Notes: a model not told the origin generated them from the sequence alone. A DNA stretch of 24,147 nucleotides from Chara braunii (GCA_003427395.1 BFEA01000192.1:975608-999754); one strand, 5' to 3'. Positions 1 to 9,761 are shown, counted from the stretch's first letter. Numbers and translations: made by a program.

Positions 1-88
1 TAAACCGCAATGATACTCAATCTGAGTGCCTGCTGGCACAATAAATCGCAATGATACTCAATTTGAGTGCCTGCTGGCACAATAAATC
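1..88. repeat. 41-bp tandem repeat, about two copies
   Basis: The unit beginning TAAACCGCAATGATACTCAA at position 1 recurs at 42 with few differences, and a third copy breaks off after 83. The period is exactly 41 bp. No coding signal is visible. The array is cut by the left window edge, so the total copy number is unknown. Confidence 0.85.
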
Positions 89-550
89 GGCATGCTCATA
101 CAAACAGCAACCCTCTGGTTCTCTAGCGCGGTGCGCTCAGGCATACAGGCGGTCTTCGGCGCGAAGCGATCAGGCATACAAGTGACCCTTCGGCTCTCTA
201 GCGCAATGCGCACAGACATTCAGGCGACTTCGATGTTCTTTGGCGCAGCGAACAGCAATCCTTCGATTCTCTAGCGCAGTGCGCGCAGACAGACATTCAA
301 GCAACTTCGACGTTCTTTTACGCAGCGAACAGCAATCCTTCGATTCTCTAGCGCAGTGCGCGCAGACATACAGCAGTCCGATTCTCTAGCGCAGCGCGCT
401 CAGACATACAGAAACCCCTATGCTCCCTGGCGCGGTGTGCTCAGGCATACGGCAACCCCTATGCTCTCTGGCGCAGTGCGCTTGGGCATATGGCAACCCC
501 TATGCTCTCTAGCGCGGTGCGCTTGGGCATACGGCAATTCTGATGCGATA
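89..550. repeat. Degenerate minisatellite built on CTCTAGCGCRGTGCGC
   Basis: The core CTCTAGCGC recurs at 121, 196, 269, 346 and 384, giving a ~75-bp period at first. It then becomes a clean 41-bp period with starts at 420, 461 and 502. Each unit also carries a CAGACATACA or CAGGCATACG box. The open frames here follow the repeat and I do not regard them as genes. Confidence 0.8.
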
Positions 551-583
551 ATAGTGCACACCGAAAATGCAAGGGTGCGATCA

Positions 584-615
584 TAAAATAAAATAAAATG
601 AAATAAAATTAAAAT
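584..615. repeat. (AAAAT)n microsatellite
   Basis: This is a short run of AAAAT/AAAT units with minor interruptions. It separates the GC-rich minisatellite from the purine-rich stretch that follows. The sequence 616-930 is purine-rich with no gene that I can support. Confidence 0.8.
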
Positions 616-937
616 GGGGGTCTATCCATAAGTGATCGGCCTGACTACGGGGAATAACAAAAGCGAGCAAAGAGAGGGGAGATGAAGAGAGGGAAAGAAT
701 GAAGCAGAGAGAGAGATAGGAGGGGAGGCAAGGGAAAAGGGCTATGACCCTATTGAGAACCAGGACCACCTTACTCCCCCCTTGATGATCTACCCCTTTA
801 CCTCTCTCTTGCTTGCCTTGGTCCTTCTCTTTCTCTTACTTGCTCCAGCGCAGCAGCCCCAGTTCGCCGTTCCGCCAGTGCTTCCGTATTCCTGCAAGTG
901 AGGGCCTCTTGTCTGTTTCTCAAGTGGCTCGGCCTCT

Positions 938-946
938 CTTTTATAG
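938..946 (-). promoter_or_regulatory. TATA box on the minus strand
   Basis: Read on the minus strand this is CTATAAAAG, a full match to the plant TATA consensus. A transcript starting 25-35 nt downstream would begin near 905-915 and run towards position 600. Immediately upstream, on the minus-strand sense, lies the palindromic repeat array at 960-1510. Together they could be the U3 part of a solo LTR or another promoter, but no gene is recognisable downstream. What is seen is only the box and its position; activity is inferred. Confidence 0.45.
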
Positions 947-959
947 TGAAGAGGCCAGG

Positions 960-1510
960 TGATCGGGCAAGGTGCAGCAGTCCTTGGGCTAAAAATAGCA
1001 CAGGCCTGTGCTGAAATTAGCACAGGCCTGCGCTAAAATTATTTCGGGACTGGGACAGTCCCGACTTTGGGACACGAACAGTCAGTCCCGTGTTAAAAAT
1101 AGCACGGGCCTGTGCTAAATATAGCGCGGGCCCGTGCTAAAATTAGCGCGGGACTGCACTAAAATTAGCACCAGTCCCGACTTCGGAACACGAACAGTCA
1201 GTCCCGTGTTAAAAATAGTACGGGCCTGCGCTAAATATAGCGCAGGCTTGTGCTAAAATTAGCACGGGACTGCGCTAAAAATAACGCGGGACTTGGCTAA
1301 AAATAGCGCGGGACTTGGGACAGCCCCCACCTTGGGATACGGACAGTTAGCCCCATGCTAAAAATAGCATGGGCCTGCGCTATATTTAGCTCGAGCCCGC
1401 GCTAAAAATAACCCAGGCCTGTGCCAAAAATAGCGCGGCCAAGGTTAAAAATAGCATGGACCAATGCTAAAATTAGCGTTGGGCTTGGGCTGGCCCGACT
1501 TTGGAATACT
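960..1510. repeat. Palindrome-rich tandem repeat array
   Basis: Units of about 24-25 bp alternate an AT-rich spacer (CTAAAAATAG or CTAAAATTAG) with a GC-rich near-palindrome. The copy at 997-1012, AGCACAGGCCTGTGCT, is a perfect 16-bp palindrome. The copy at 1123-1138, AGCGCGGGCCCGTGCT, has one mismatched pair. A higher-order layer is present: the block starting AGTCCCGACTT at 1057 recurs at 1173 and, diverged, at 1322. No coding function is visible. Confidence 0.8.
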
Positions 1511-2013
1511 AAGGGTCGGCCTTGTTTTAAAAATAAAACACCCCTCTTATTCCTAATAAGGGGGCCAATCCCGTATTCCCCTTGACCATTTCGGGCCGTA
1601 TTCTTCCCGACGTGGTAAGTCCGGGCCCAAGTGGTCCATTCTATTTTTCTCACTAACCCTTGGTCCGTTTTCACTACCGTTCGGACCGGGCCCTACTAAT
1701 CTGGTCCTTGCAGACGCGGCGGTTCAGCCCAAAAGCCGTGATTCGATCTCCATGGGGCTGGACCGTCGCGCCGTCTTGTCCGTTGACTCGACCCAAGGGC
1801 CAAACCAGCGTGTCAACATTCTGCTGATCGTGACCACAAGCAGCCCTATGGTGCGGAGGCTGGCCGCGACGAGTCAACTATACGTTGATGCGGCGCGCCG
1901 CTCTCCGACACCGCGACCTGTGTGTTGCAAGTCGCCTGTCTGTTTGTTGATGGTTAGTGTGGTCGTCGGGTCTTGAACCGTAGGTCTGTCAAGTAGGGGT
2001 TAGTTGTGTAGAA
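1511..2013. other. No recognisable gene between repeat array and retroelement 1
   Basis: This stretch of about 500 bp is GC-rich single-copy-looking sequence. Short open frames exist on both strands, but none shows a recognised domain and the composition is uneven. The start of the 5' LTR could lie somewhere in its right part, because the upstream LTR limit cannot be fixed from the two copies alone. Confidence 0.5.
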
Positions 2014-2075
2014 GTCGTAGCTTCTACAGTCCTGAAAGGTCAAGGTCGTAGCTGCTACAGTCCTGAAAGGCCAAG
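2014..2075 (+). repeat. 31-bp tandem duplication at the LTR edge
   Basis: The unit beginning GTCGTAGCTTCTACAGTCCT at 2014 recurs at 2045 with two or three changes, a period of exactly 31 bp. Each copy holds a small inverted repeat (GTAGC..GCTAC type). It sits directly against the left limit of homology between the two LTR copies and is absent at the matching place of the 3' copy. Confidence 0.75.
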
Positions 2076-2742
2076 TCTACAGACTTCCGGAAGGTCGCCT
2101 TTCGAGAATTGTTCAAGTCAAGCTAGAGGCAAGTGGGCAAGTGGGTAGTCCAACTTTGCCTGGTCAACGGTACCCAGTCCCAGTCGCACTTTGTCCAGTC
2201 AGTAAGTACCATGTGGGACTGTGTGCACCTTGGGCTCGATGGAAAGGAGCAGACCAGCGACCAACAAAATTGTAAATTACGAGGCAGCGTCCAGTTATTC
2301 ATTGATTCAGACTGCGAGCCGTGCAGAAGCGCTGCCAGAGCGACTTGTGCAAGGAGGTTTGCAGGTGCTCGAGGGAGAAGAAGGCTGCGAGGGAGACGAA
2401 GCGGCCATAGCCGCTAGTAGTGGTAGAGGTAGCAAGCAGCCATAGCTGCGCTAGGTTAGAGACAGTGTACAACGTGTTTGTGTATGAGTGTGCAGTGAGT
2501 TGTGAGCGTGTGTGGGACATCCAGGGAGATCCAGAGTAGCGTGTGTGTGAACTGTTGCTGAGGATACAACGTGGAAGGGTGTTGTGAGGGCGCACAAGCG
2601 CCATAGCCATTTTGGAAGCAAGTTGAATCTGAACTGTGTTCTTGGCCACAATTTCTCTGAGTTTGGTGTGGGTGCTTGTTGCCAGTGTGATTGCCATCTG
2701 TTTCATGCATGCTAAGTAAGAAAGAAGACGAGTCTGATTTCA
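2069..2742 (+). repeat. 5' LTR of retroelement 1
   Basis: Homology with 11019-11697 starts near GNCAAGTCTACAGACTTCCG and stops precisely after GAGTCTGATTTCA, two bases before the primer binding site, as an LTR should. The end is the usual CA. The start lacks the usual TG, so the true left edge may lie further upstream. Where the 3' copy has TATAAAT, this copy reads TGTAAAT at 2271-2277, so its TATA box looks damaged. Confidence 0.8.
2271..2277 (+). promoter_or_regulatory. Mutated LTR TATA box
   Basis: The sequence TGTAAAT aligns with TATAAAT at 11229-11235 in the other LTR. A single A-to-G change would weaken the promoter that should drive the full-length element RNA. This is inferred from alignment of the two copies only. 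Confidence 0.4.
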
Positions 2743-2743
2743 T

Positions 2744-2764
2744 TGGTATCGGAGCTGGTTCCCG
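2744..2764 (+). promoter_or_regulatory. Primer binding site, initiator Met tRNA type
   Basis: TGGTATCGGAGC matches 11 of the first 12 bases of the complement of the plant initiator methionine tRNA 3' end (TGGTATCAGAGC). It starts one base after the LTR end. Reverse transcription of plant Ty3/gypsy and copia elements commonly starts from this tRNA. Further bases match only with a gap. Confidence 0.8.
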
Positions 2765-2863
2765 TTGCTCCACTTGCCATCGTCGTCGTCAAGAGAAAGG
2801 AGCCGCCATAGCTGCGCCGCTGCAGGAAGACGCTGCGTACCTGCACAGACAACGACGACGAAG

Positions 2864-2868
<5 letters not shown>

Positions 2869-2946
<78 letters not shown>
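2869..2946. repeat. (GA)39 microsatellite
   Basis: This is a perfect run of 39 GA units inside the retroelement leader. It is flanked by further purine-rich sequence to about 3175, including GAAAGAAAGAAGG-type runs. Open frames made of Arg-Glu or Ser-Leu repeats come from this run and are not genes. Confidence 0.97.
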
Positions 2947-2951
<5 letters not shown>

Positions 2952-3202
2952 GATACAAGATTGGTTGTGTGGTCCAAGGAGGAAGGTGGCGGCGATAGCC
3001 ACTGAGATCAGACACGAAGGAGGAGACTAGAGAGGAGTACGAAGACCAAGTGAGGGAGAAAGAAGGTGAAGAAGAAAGGAGAGACGAGGAAGGAGAGAGA
3101 AGCCATAGCCAGGGTGAAAAGAAGAAAGAAAGAAGGAGAGAGAAGGAGGAAGGTGAAGGTTGTGAAAGAGAAGGGTCGACAGCCATAGCCGAAGTTGAGG
3201 TG

Positions 3203-3297
3203 TTGACCGAAGTTGACCGAGGTGTTGACCGTCGTTGATCGGGGTGTTGATCGGCGTCGACCAGCGTTGACCAGAGTTGTTGACCACAAATTTGACT
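3203..3297 (+). promoter_or_regulatory. Cluster of TTGACC boxes (W-box-like) in the leader
   Basis: TTGACC occurs at 3203, 3213, 3225, 3267 and 3280, and TTGACT at 3292, with decayed TTGATC copies between. TTGAC(C/T) is the core bound by plant WRKY factors. The block also behaves as a short minisatellite with units of about 12 bp, which may be the whole explanation. Its place downstream of the LTR would allow it to act as a leader enhancer; this is inference. Confidence 0.45.
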
Positions 3298-3882
3298 AAG
3301 TTGGAGTTGGTATAATCTCACCAAGCCTTCAGCCTATCCCCTCACCTTATGGATGTGCACTCACCCCATGGTGCTTGCTTAGTCTGTATGTCTCTTCTTT
3401 TTGCATTGAGTCTCTTCTGTCCAGTGATGAGAACTCTGTGTACGAGGTCGTAGAGCTGTGTTGACTGAACCCACACGGGCTGAGCAGGGCTGCTGTCTAT
3501 ATCTGATGACAGACACGTCCCGGAGGACTAACCCTCCCAAGGACCGGTACAGACCGGCGGGCTGCTTAGTGTGGCATGGTTGGCCCAAAATCTGAGTTGT
3601 GGGTTGCACAATCGGCTATCTAAGCCTTGAGAGCACTTGCTGATCGCATCATCCTGTTTGCGACGTTAAAGAATTCCTGAGGAGTTTTTGGGGATTTCCT
3701 TAAATGCCTCCTGATCAGCAGTAAAGTCCTGTAGTGACAGCCTTAGTAGTAGGTCTAGGTTAGAGACCATAGGTGACAGGATCCTAAAGGGATTTTGTAG
3801 TCCTTAGAGAGTCAGTTTGTCAGTCAGTGGGTAGGTCTAAGTGGTGAGGAGTGGAACAGTCTACTGTTGTGCACCGCACACC
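3298..3882 (+). other. Non-coding leader of retroelement 1
   Basis: These 585 bp between the TTGAC block and the first plausible gag start show no recognised domain in any frame. Short phrases recur (for example CCTGATCAGCAG and TGATCGCATCATC), but no array forms. I see nothing further here. Confidence 0.5.
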
Positions 3883-4703
3883 ATGGATGACTACCCGATG
3901 TACGGCCTGCTTGTGGAGTTCTCCCTCCGAGTGACCCTCTGGCGTTTCCTGTTCCCATTAGGCTTCTGGCACACGTTCACGTGCAACGTAGAGACGAGGG
4001 GTGGTACTGGGACCACTCGTTACACCAAGGAGCAGGAACGGGAGGCGCAAAGGTATTGGTCGAGCAGAAGGCCAAGAGAGAAAAGAAAGAGTTAGTGAAG
4101 CAGGCCAAGAAATTGGCCTTATTGGAGGGACAGGCGGCAAAAAGAAGAAGTTATAGGAGGAGATGGAAGAGTTGAAGAAAGATGTAGAGGAAAAGTTGAA
4201 GGCAATGGAGGAGGAAGAAGTGGAAGAAGAGGTCCCCCTAGAGAGAAATGTAAAAGGGAAAGAGGGGAATCAAGTGGCACGAAGAAAGAAGAACAGTGGA
4301 TGGAGAAGGTGGTGTCTGAGTGGGTCACCAATCTGTCCCCGGGGGAGGAAGAAGAAACGATGTTATATGTATCCACGATAGAAGAGGAGGCGGTGATGGA
4401 GTTAGAGGCGAAAGAGAATCCCCTACGCCGCCAGACAATGGAGGAAGAGAAGAGATTGGAGTGGAAATTGTGCCTCACCAGAGAGAAGAGGCAACGGATG
4501 GAGGCGACAAATAAATTGGAGGAGTTGAGGGTGATAGACGAGCAGAGAAAGCAGATGGAAGATCAGGCTAATTTGCAGGGAAAATGGAGGTCATGGCTAG
4601 AAATATAGAACTCCTAGTGAAGGCCCAGCAGGAACAGTTTCAGTTCGTGAGGGGCCAGGATATAACTTTGCATACGTTTAGGCTTTGGAGGGTTCGCACG
4701 TGA
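3883..4703 (+). pseudogene. gag N-terminal region, charged coiled coil (broken)
   Basis: The likely start is ATG at 3883 (MDDYPMYGLL). The reading continues in pieces through three frames: 3883-4095, then about 4020-4175, 4163-4381, 4300-4608 and 4584-4703. The pieces are rich in Glu, Lys and Arg with heptad-like patterns (EELKKDVEEKLKAMEEEE, EEEKRLEWKLCLTREKR), as expected for the long coiled-coil part of a retroelement gag protein that helps particle assembly. At least three frameshifts separate the pieces, and the last piece ends at TGA 4701. Identity as gag rests on position between primer site and capsid domain; the coiled coil alone is not diagnostic. Confidence 0.65.
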
Positions 4704-4728
4704 GATGGTGATGCATGTGGGAACATAA

Positions 4729-5855
4729 ATGAAGGCGAGGATAGAAGGTACAAAGCGATTCTGCACATGTACCATAGAGGGCGCCAAACTGGCAACTCCA
4801 CGTCCCCGTAGAGACCCAATCAAAGTCAAGTTCCATGGCTCCTATAGTGGGAAGAAAGGGGAAAACTTTGACAACTGGGAGGCGAACATTAACTCCTATG
4901 TTCACCTCCAGAAGATCTTGCCTGAGGATTAAGTTCTTATTGCCTTCCATGCTCTGAAGGACGAAGCAGCAAGCTTCGCTAGATCACTCGCCCGTGCTGC
5001 TAGGTGCGAGAACGACATGGTAGCCTATTCCATCATCACCCCCCTCAACACGCGAGCGCTTTGCAGACGCCACTCGAGGGCTTAGGGTCTCTGACAAGTT
5101 GCAAACCATCCACTCTCGTCAGTGGAAGAGTGCCAGGGCACTCAAGGGAGTCATGGACGAATTGGTAGGCGTCCCTAGACATGGAGTAATTGAGACTCAG
5201 GTTGTTCATCTGTTTTATCGTGCCATGCCTGAAGCTTGAGCAAACAACCCACCATGACCTACGATACATTGAGTAGGGAGGTAGTGACGTTTGAAGCCCA
5301 GTCCATGCCAGCATCCACTTTTTGGCACAAAGATTTGGACAAGGGGCAAAAGTGGAAGGGTTGTACCATCTCTGGCCAAGTCAGGGCCAAGGATCACTTT
5401 ATCCTCACACTAGACGAGGGTGGTATGGACGAGGTCCCCTACTGTCAGATAGAGTGGGGCCTCGAGGAGGAGGACAATGGCAATGGTAGGGGAAGACTTA
5501 TGTTGTTGCCTCGGCTGGAGGGAGGCCGCAAGGAAGAGGAGGAGGCTGGGGCCAAGGGGGTGGGGCCTCTGGTGGTCGGGGACAGGGCGATCGGGGGGTT
5601 GGCGGCAGAGGAAACCGCCAAGAGGGAGGCAGGGGTCAAGGTCCCCTGCAAAACCGTCCTCGTTTTAATCGATCACCTTCCAGGAAGGGTGAATGGCACC
5701 TTGGTCTACTGCAAGGCAGACCCTGGGAAGCGCTGGGCATAAAACAGACCGTATGGCAAAGGCGAATAGACGCGGATCAGTGCATTTTCTGCGGTGATTC
5801 TAGGCACATCATTAAGTACTGCCCAAGTATAGAGATGCCTGGGGAGCTGCTGTAG
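4729..5855 (+). pseudogene. gag capsid and zinc knuckle (broken)
   Basis: A capsid-like domain follows, containing FDNWEANINSYVHLQKIL and, past TAA 4930, VLIAFHALKDEAASFA, the pattern of the retrotransposon gag family. The frame changes near 5040 and again at 5237, where TGA interrupts one frame and 5236-5742 resumes in another. A Gly/Arg/Glu-rich linker follows. The nucleocapsid zinc knuckle is intact at 5781-5822 (CIFCGDSRHIIKYC, a C-x2-C-x4-H-x4-C motif that binds RNA) but lies in a third frame, ending at TAG 5853. Gag would form the particle and package the element RNA. The copy has one stop and at least three frameshifts, so it cannot give a full protein. Confidence 0.8.
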
Positions 5856-5955
5856 AGACAGCAAAAGGCAACCGCCGGTAGGGGTTGCAACTGCCCTTAC
5901 CCCTAGACCATGTGGAGAACGGTGTGCGCATCACAGAGAAACGCCCAAACCACAT

Positions 5956-6297
5956 GTGTCCATGGCAGAGGTTGCTGGCGAGTGCCTAGGTAGTTGTCCA
6001 GAGACTGCTTGCGTTAGAGACTCTTTAGGCACTTCCCTCACAGGTCTGGTAGAAGAGCTGAAGGAAAGGATGCCAGCCGGGGCCAAGATGAGAAAGGATG
6101 GAAAGGGACAACTAGTGTTAGTAGATGTAGAGGACAATGGGGCCACCCGGAGCTATATTAGTCGTAAAGCGCTGCAGAAGCTGAAGTTGAATTTAAAAGT
6201 CACAAAGTTAGAAGATCCCATAGTCAGTATCCTCGCAGACAATCACATAATGCGAATCGAGGATTATGTCGAGGGAGTCCAGGCATATTTTGCCTAG
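5956..6297 (+). pseudogene. Retropepsin-like aspartic protease (degenerate)
   Basis: The segment sits between the gag zinc knuckle and RT, where Ty3/gypsy protease belongs. DNGATRSYISRKALQKLKL (near residues 61-79 of the frame) matches the active-site region of retropepsins, but the conserved D-S/T-G triad reads D-N-G. The preceding strand appears compressed, so a small deletion is likely. The frame ends at TAG 6295. Coding sense continues in another frame (LEKGGKVERVLHSL, about 6290-6340), which implies a frameshift. It would cleave the Gag-Pol polyprotein; this copy is very unlikely to be active. Confidence 0.7.
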
Positions 6298-6368
6298 AGA
6301 AAGGCGGTAAGGTAGAGAGAGTTCTCCATTCCCTGACTCTCCTTGTAGAGGACAATCTCCCATTCGAT

Positions 6369-7621
6369 ATGGTCATAGGAATCGACAAGGGAGAGGCAGC
6401 AGGGGCCACACTCCATTTGAGAGAGCACGAGTGTAGGCTCCCTAGCCCATCAGGTGAAATTAAGACTGCTCGCTTGTTTCATGTGTCAGGGGTAGACAAC
6501 CCCTTAGCACATTGCTGCCTCAGCGCTCTTCCCTTTGCAAGGTTAGTGAAGGAGGAGCAGCTGGAAGAACATGTCTTTGTAGCCTATGTTAGGCCAGTTA
6601 CTGAGCCTACGCAGGAAGAGTCGATCGACCCTCGTATTGCCAAGTTGTTGGAAGAGTATGGTGATTTGTTTGAGTCGCCTACAAGAGTAGTGCCGCGACC
6701 AATCCAGCATCGCATTGAGATAGAGTTTGGCAATAGGACTCCTAAGGGAGTTGTGTACAGAATGTCCCCAAGGGAGTTAGAGGAGCTGCACAAGCAGTTA
6801 GACGAGCTCCTCGAAAGGGGTTGGATTAGGCCCAGTTCATCTCCGTTTGGGGCGCCTGTCCTGTTCGTTCCCAAAAAGGAGGGAGAGCTACGAATATGCA
6901 TCAACTATAGAGGTCTTAACGCCATCACTGTGAAGAATGCAGAACCGCTGCCCCGAATAAATGATTTGTTGGACCGGGTGCAGGGCTGCAAGTATTTTTC
7001 CAAGATAGATTTAAAGTTTGGCTATCGTCAAACAGAAGTTCATCCTGATGATCAGTACAAGACGACGTTTTAGACTAAATATGGGCACTATGAGTTCATA
7101 GTGATGCCCTTTGGACTAACCAACGCGCCAGCCACGTTTCAGCGTTGTATGAACGAGATAGATTTGTGATTGTATATTTAGATGATATTCTAGTGTTTAG
7201 TAAGACCCTCGAGGAGCACGAGGCTCATCTGAGGCAGGTATTGGAGAAGCTGAGAGAAGCGAACTTCAAGATCAACGCAAAGAAGTGTGAGTAGGCCAAG
7301 ACGCAGGTATTGTACTTGGGCCACGTACTAGATGGAGATAACATAAAACCTGAGGATAGTCAGATAGCGGCGATTAGAGACTGGCCAACTCCCCGCACAT
7401 TGACAAAGTTGCGGTCGTTCTTAGGATTGGCAAATTACTATAGGAAGTTCGTGAGGATCGCTGCACCCTTTTGCAGACTGCTAAAGAAAGAAGCGATCTG
7501 GAAGTGGGACCAAGACTGTACATCCGCACTAAAGAAGTTAAAGCGGGCCTTGATAGAGTACCCAGTCCTCAAGGTAGCCGATTTGTCTTTGCCTTTTGTT
7601 GTCACCACTGATGCAAGTTAG
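6369..7621 (+). pseudogene. Reverse transcriptase (broken)
   Basis: RT motifs appear in order: the linker before RT, then ERGWIRPSSSPFGAPVLFVP, LRICINYRGLNAITVKN, KIDLKFGYRQ and [13 protein letters not shown]. The catalytic YLDD box is intact at 7175-7186, followed by KTQVLYLGHVL and the thumb/connection LRSFLGLANYYRKF. The enzyme copies element RNA into DNA. Breaks are TAG at 7071, a deletion plus frame change just before 7163, TAG at 7292 and TAG at 7619. The codon at 7071 corresponds to Arg (CGG) in retroelement 2 and the one at 7619 to Gln (CAA), so both stops fit simple C-to-T or G-to-A decay. Confidence 0.9.
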
Positions 7622-7847
7622 TACGTTATAGGTGTTGTCTTACAGCAAGATGATGGCAATGGGTATAGACCCGTAGAGTTCCATGTCTGCTAGGATGCCT
7701 TCAGAGAAGGTAGTGACATTGACTTATGAGAGGGAACTCTACGCTCAAAGGCAAGCGTTAGATCACTGGAAGCATTACTTGCTTGGGAGGCACTTCAAAG
7801 TCTATTCAGACCACGAGATGTTGAGGTGATAGAAGACTCAGGCCAAG
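7595..7847 (+). pseudogene. RNase H domain of pol (broken)
   Basis: The three catalytic acidic residues of RNase HI are recognisable: Asp in TTDAS (near 7613), Glu in TYERELYA (about 7728) and Asp in YSDHEMLR (about 7812). The domain removes the RNA strand after first-strand synthesis. The frame changes near 7680, after which 7683-7826 is open, and then TGA 7827 and TAG 7830 occur back to back. The same spot in retroelement 2 has Trp-Ile, so the TGA fits a TGG-to-TGA change. Confidence 0.85.
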
Positions 7848-9454
7848 ATGACACCTAAGCTTACTAGGTGGGCCGTCGAGATATACAAGTTTGACTTTGA
7901 GCTAAAGCCTGTCAAGGGAAAGTATAATGTAGTTGCGGACGCTCTGAGTAGAAGAGCCGATTACTTTGGAGCGATAGTACATTATCTGGACATAGGGAGA
8001 GACCTGCAACAGAAAGTCAAAGAGGCGTATGAGCAGGGGATTATTTATAGCGACCTCCTCAAGAGAGTTAGGGAGGCACCATAATCAGAACCAAATTACC
8101 GCATTATAGAAGGATTGTTATTCGAGAAGACCAATGTAGCTGATCGATTATGCGTTCCCAACAGTGAGGAGATCCGTATTTTGATCTTAGGGGAATGCCA
8201 CGACACAGAGGGACACTTTGGTTGGCAGAAGACATTGGCCAACCTCGTCCGCGCGTATACATGGCCTGGCATGAAGGTTGACTGCATAAAGTATGTACGC
8301 AGTTGTAAAGTATGCCAAAGAAATAAGACCACTAAGCGAGCCCCTTTACGTCTTCTCAAGCCTTTACCTATTCCCTCAGGGCCCGAAGAGTCTGTGTCCA
8401 TAGATTTCATGGATGCAGGGACATGGCGAAAGCCAAGTCATGGTGATAGTTGATAGGTTTAGTAAATATGCAGTTTTTGTTCCTTTGCCTTCAGAGGCAC
8501 GCACAGACATAGTGATAGAGAAGTTTTTTTTATCATTGGGTCAGTGAGCATGGTCTACCGTTGTCAATAGTTTGTGACAGGGATACCAGGTTCACTAGTC
8601 AGAACTGGCAGGAACTGATGAGAGTCTACATCGTCTGGCCGCCATCCAGAGACAAACGGTCAGACCGAACAGATGAACAAGCTTCTGCAACAAGTTCTTA
8701 GAATGTACATTAGACCTGATCAAGTTAACTGGGATGAGATGCTCCCAAAGGTAGCCAGCACGTACAACAATAGTGTTCATCTAGCAACTTGTCTCACTCC
8801 CAACGAACTGCATAAGTCCTTTAAACCGCGTAGACCGTTTGAGAGACTGAACTGGGATCAGATTCGGAGGCTACCTCCCAACACTAGGGAGTTCGCCATA
8901 AAGCATGAGAAAGAGATTGCGACCGTGATAGAGAACCTCAGGAAGGCCCAACAGAGGATGATAGAACAAGCCAATAAACACCATCGCCCATCACAGTTTC
9001 AAGTAGGCGACTTAGTCTGGGTCAAGTCTAAAGAGTTTGCTCCTGAGGAGAACATCTCACAAAAGCTATTACCTGTGTATAGAGGATGGTGGCCAATCCT
9101 AGAAGTCAAGGGCGGAGAAGATGGGTCGTCCTACACTTCAGAGATTCCAGCACACCTTTATACATACCCAGTTTTCCATGCATCAAAGTTGTTACCTTGC
9201 ATGACGAATCAAAAATTTTCTCCGAGAAGATCGATGATTCCTCCAGATATGGACGGAAGGTACGACATTGATCATATAGTAGGAGAGGATGTGTTCAAAA
9301 AAGGAGGTAGAGGTCGTTCGCAGAAACAATACAAAGTCAGATTTTCCTTTCAAGAGTCTGAAGACGACCGTGGTTCACACGAACAAAACTTCTAGAGACT
9401 GCTCCCGACATAGTCCGCGCCTATGAAAGACTCGGAAAGAGTAAAGAAAGGTAA
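7848..9454 (+). pseudogene. Integrase with chromodomain-like C terminus (broken)
   Basis: The connection to integrase (VADALSRR) is followed after TAA 8082 by a perfect HHCC zinc domain (H-x4-H-x29-C-x2-C, 8199-8315). The catalytic triad is recognisable as Asp 8403 (SIDFMD), Asp 8576 (VCDRDTRF) and Glu 8667 (NGQTEQ), but in different frames. The second Asp to Glu distance is 91 nt against the 108 nt expected for D-35-E, so about 17 nt are lost near 8630. After the core, 8673-9395 is open and includes the GDLVWVKS region and PVFHASKLLP. The tail (YDIDHIVGED..QYKVRF) resembles a chromodomain, whose last helix is in another frame ending at TAA 9452. Chromodomains guide insertion to marked chromatin. 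Confidence 0.9.
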
Positions 9455-9484
9455 AGATCCTATGGTAGACTGAATTATTTTCGG

Positions 9485-9486
<2 letters not shown>

Positions 9487-9537
<51 letters not shown>
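9487..9537. repeat. (CT)n microsatellite
   Basis: About 25 CT units lie just after the pol gene and before a (CA)n run. Arg-Glu-repeat open frames on the minus strand derive from it and are not genes. Confidence 0.97.
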
Positions 9538-9540
<3 letters not shown>

Positions 9541-9701
9541 CTCACACACACACACACACTCACTCGAAATGACGACACACAAACACGCACTCACTCGAAA
9601 TGACGACACACACACACACACTCACTCGAAATGATGACACACACACTCTCCTCCCCCACCTCTCTTCCTTCGTTTCTACCCCCCCCATGTCTCCTCCACC
9701 A

Positions 9702-9761
<60 letters not shown>

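Larger units (their letters stand above)
2404..3189 (+). repeat. Dispersed GCCATAGC motif cluster
   Basis: Exact GCCATAGC occurs at 2404, 2439, 2600, 2805, 3102 and 3182, with one variant GCGATAGC at 2992. That is six exact copies in under 800 bp of LTR and leader. The 3' LTR keeps two (11395, 11554) and has lost one by substitution. Spacing is irregular, so this is not a tandem repeat. A protein-binding or packaging role is possible but not shown. Confidence 0.6.

Noticed and set aside
1674-1877. Minus-strand open frame as a gene
   Set aside because: It shows no recognised motif, is short, and lies in sequence adjoining repeat arrays; nothing supports it beyond openness.
2740-3005. Open frames on both strands made of Arg-Glu or Ser-Leu repeats
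   Set aside because: They are produced by the (GA)39 run, which is open in all frames, and carry no domain.
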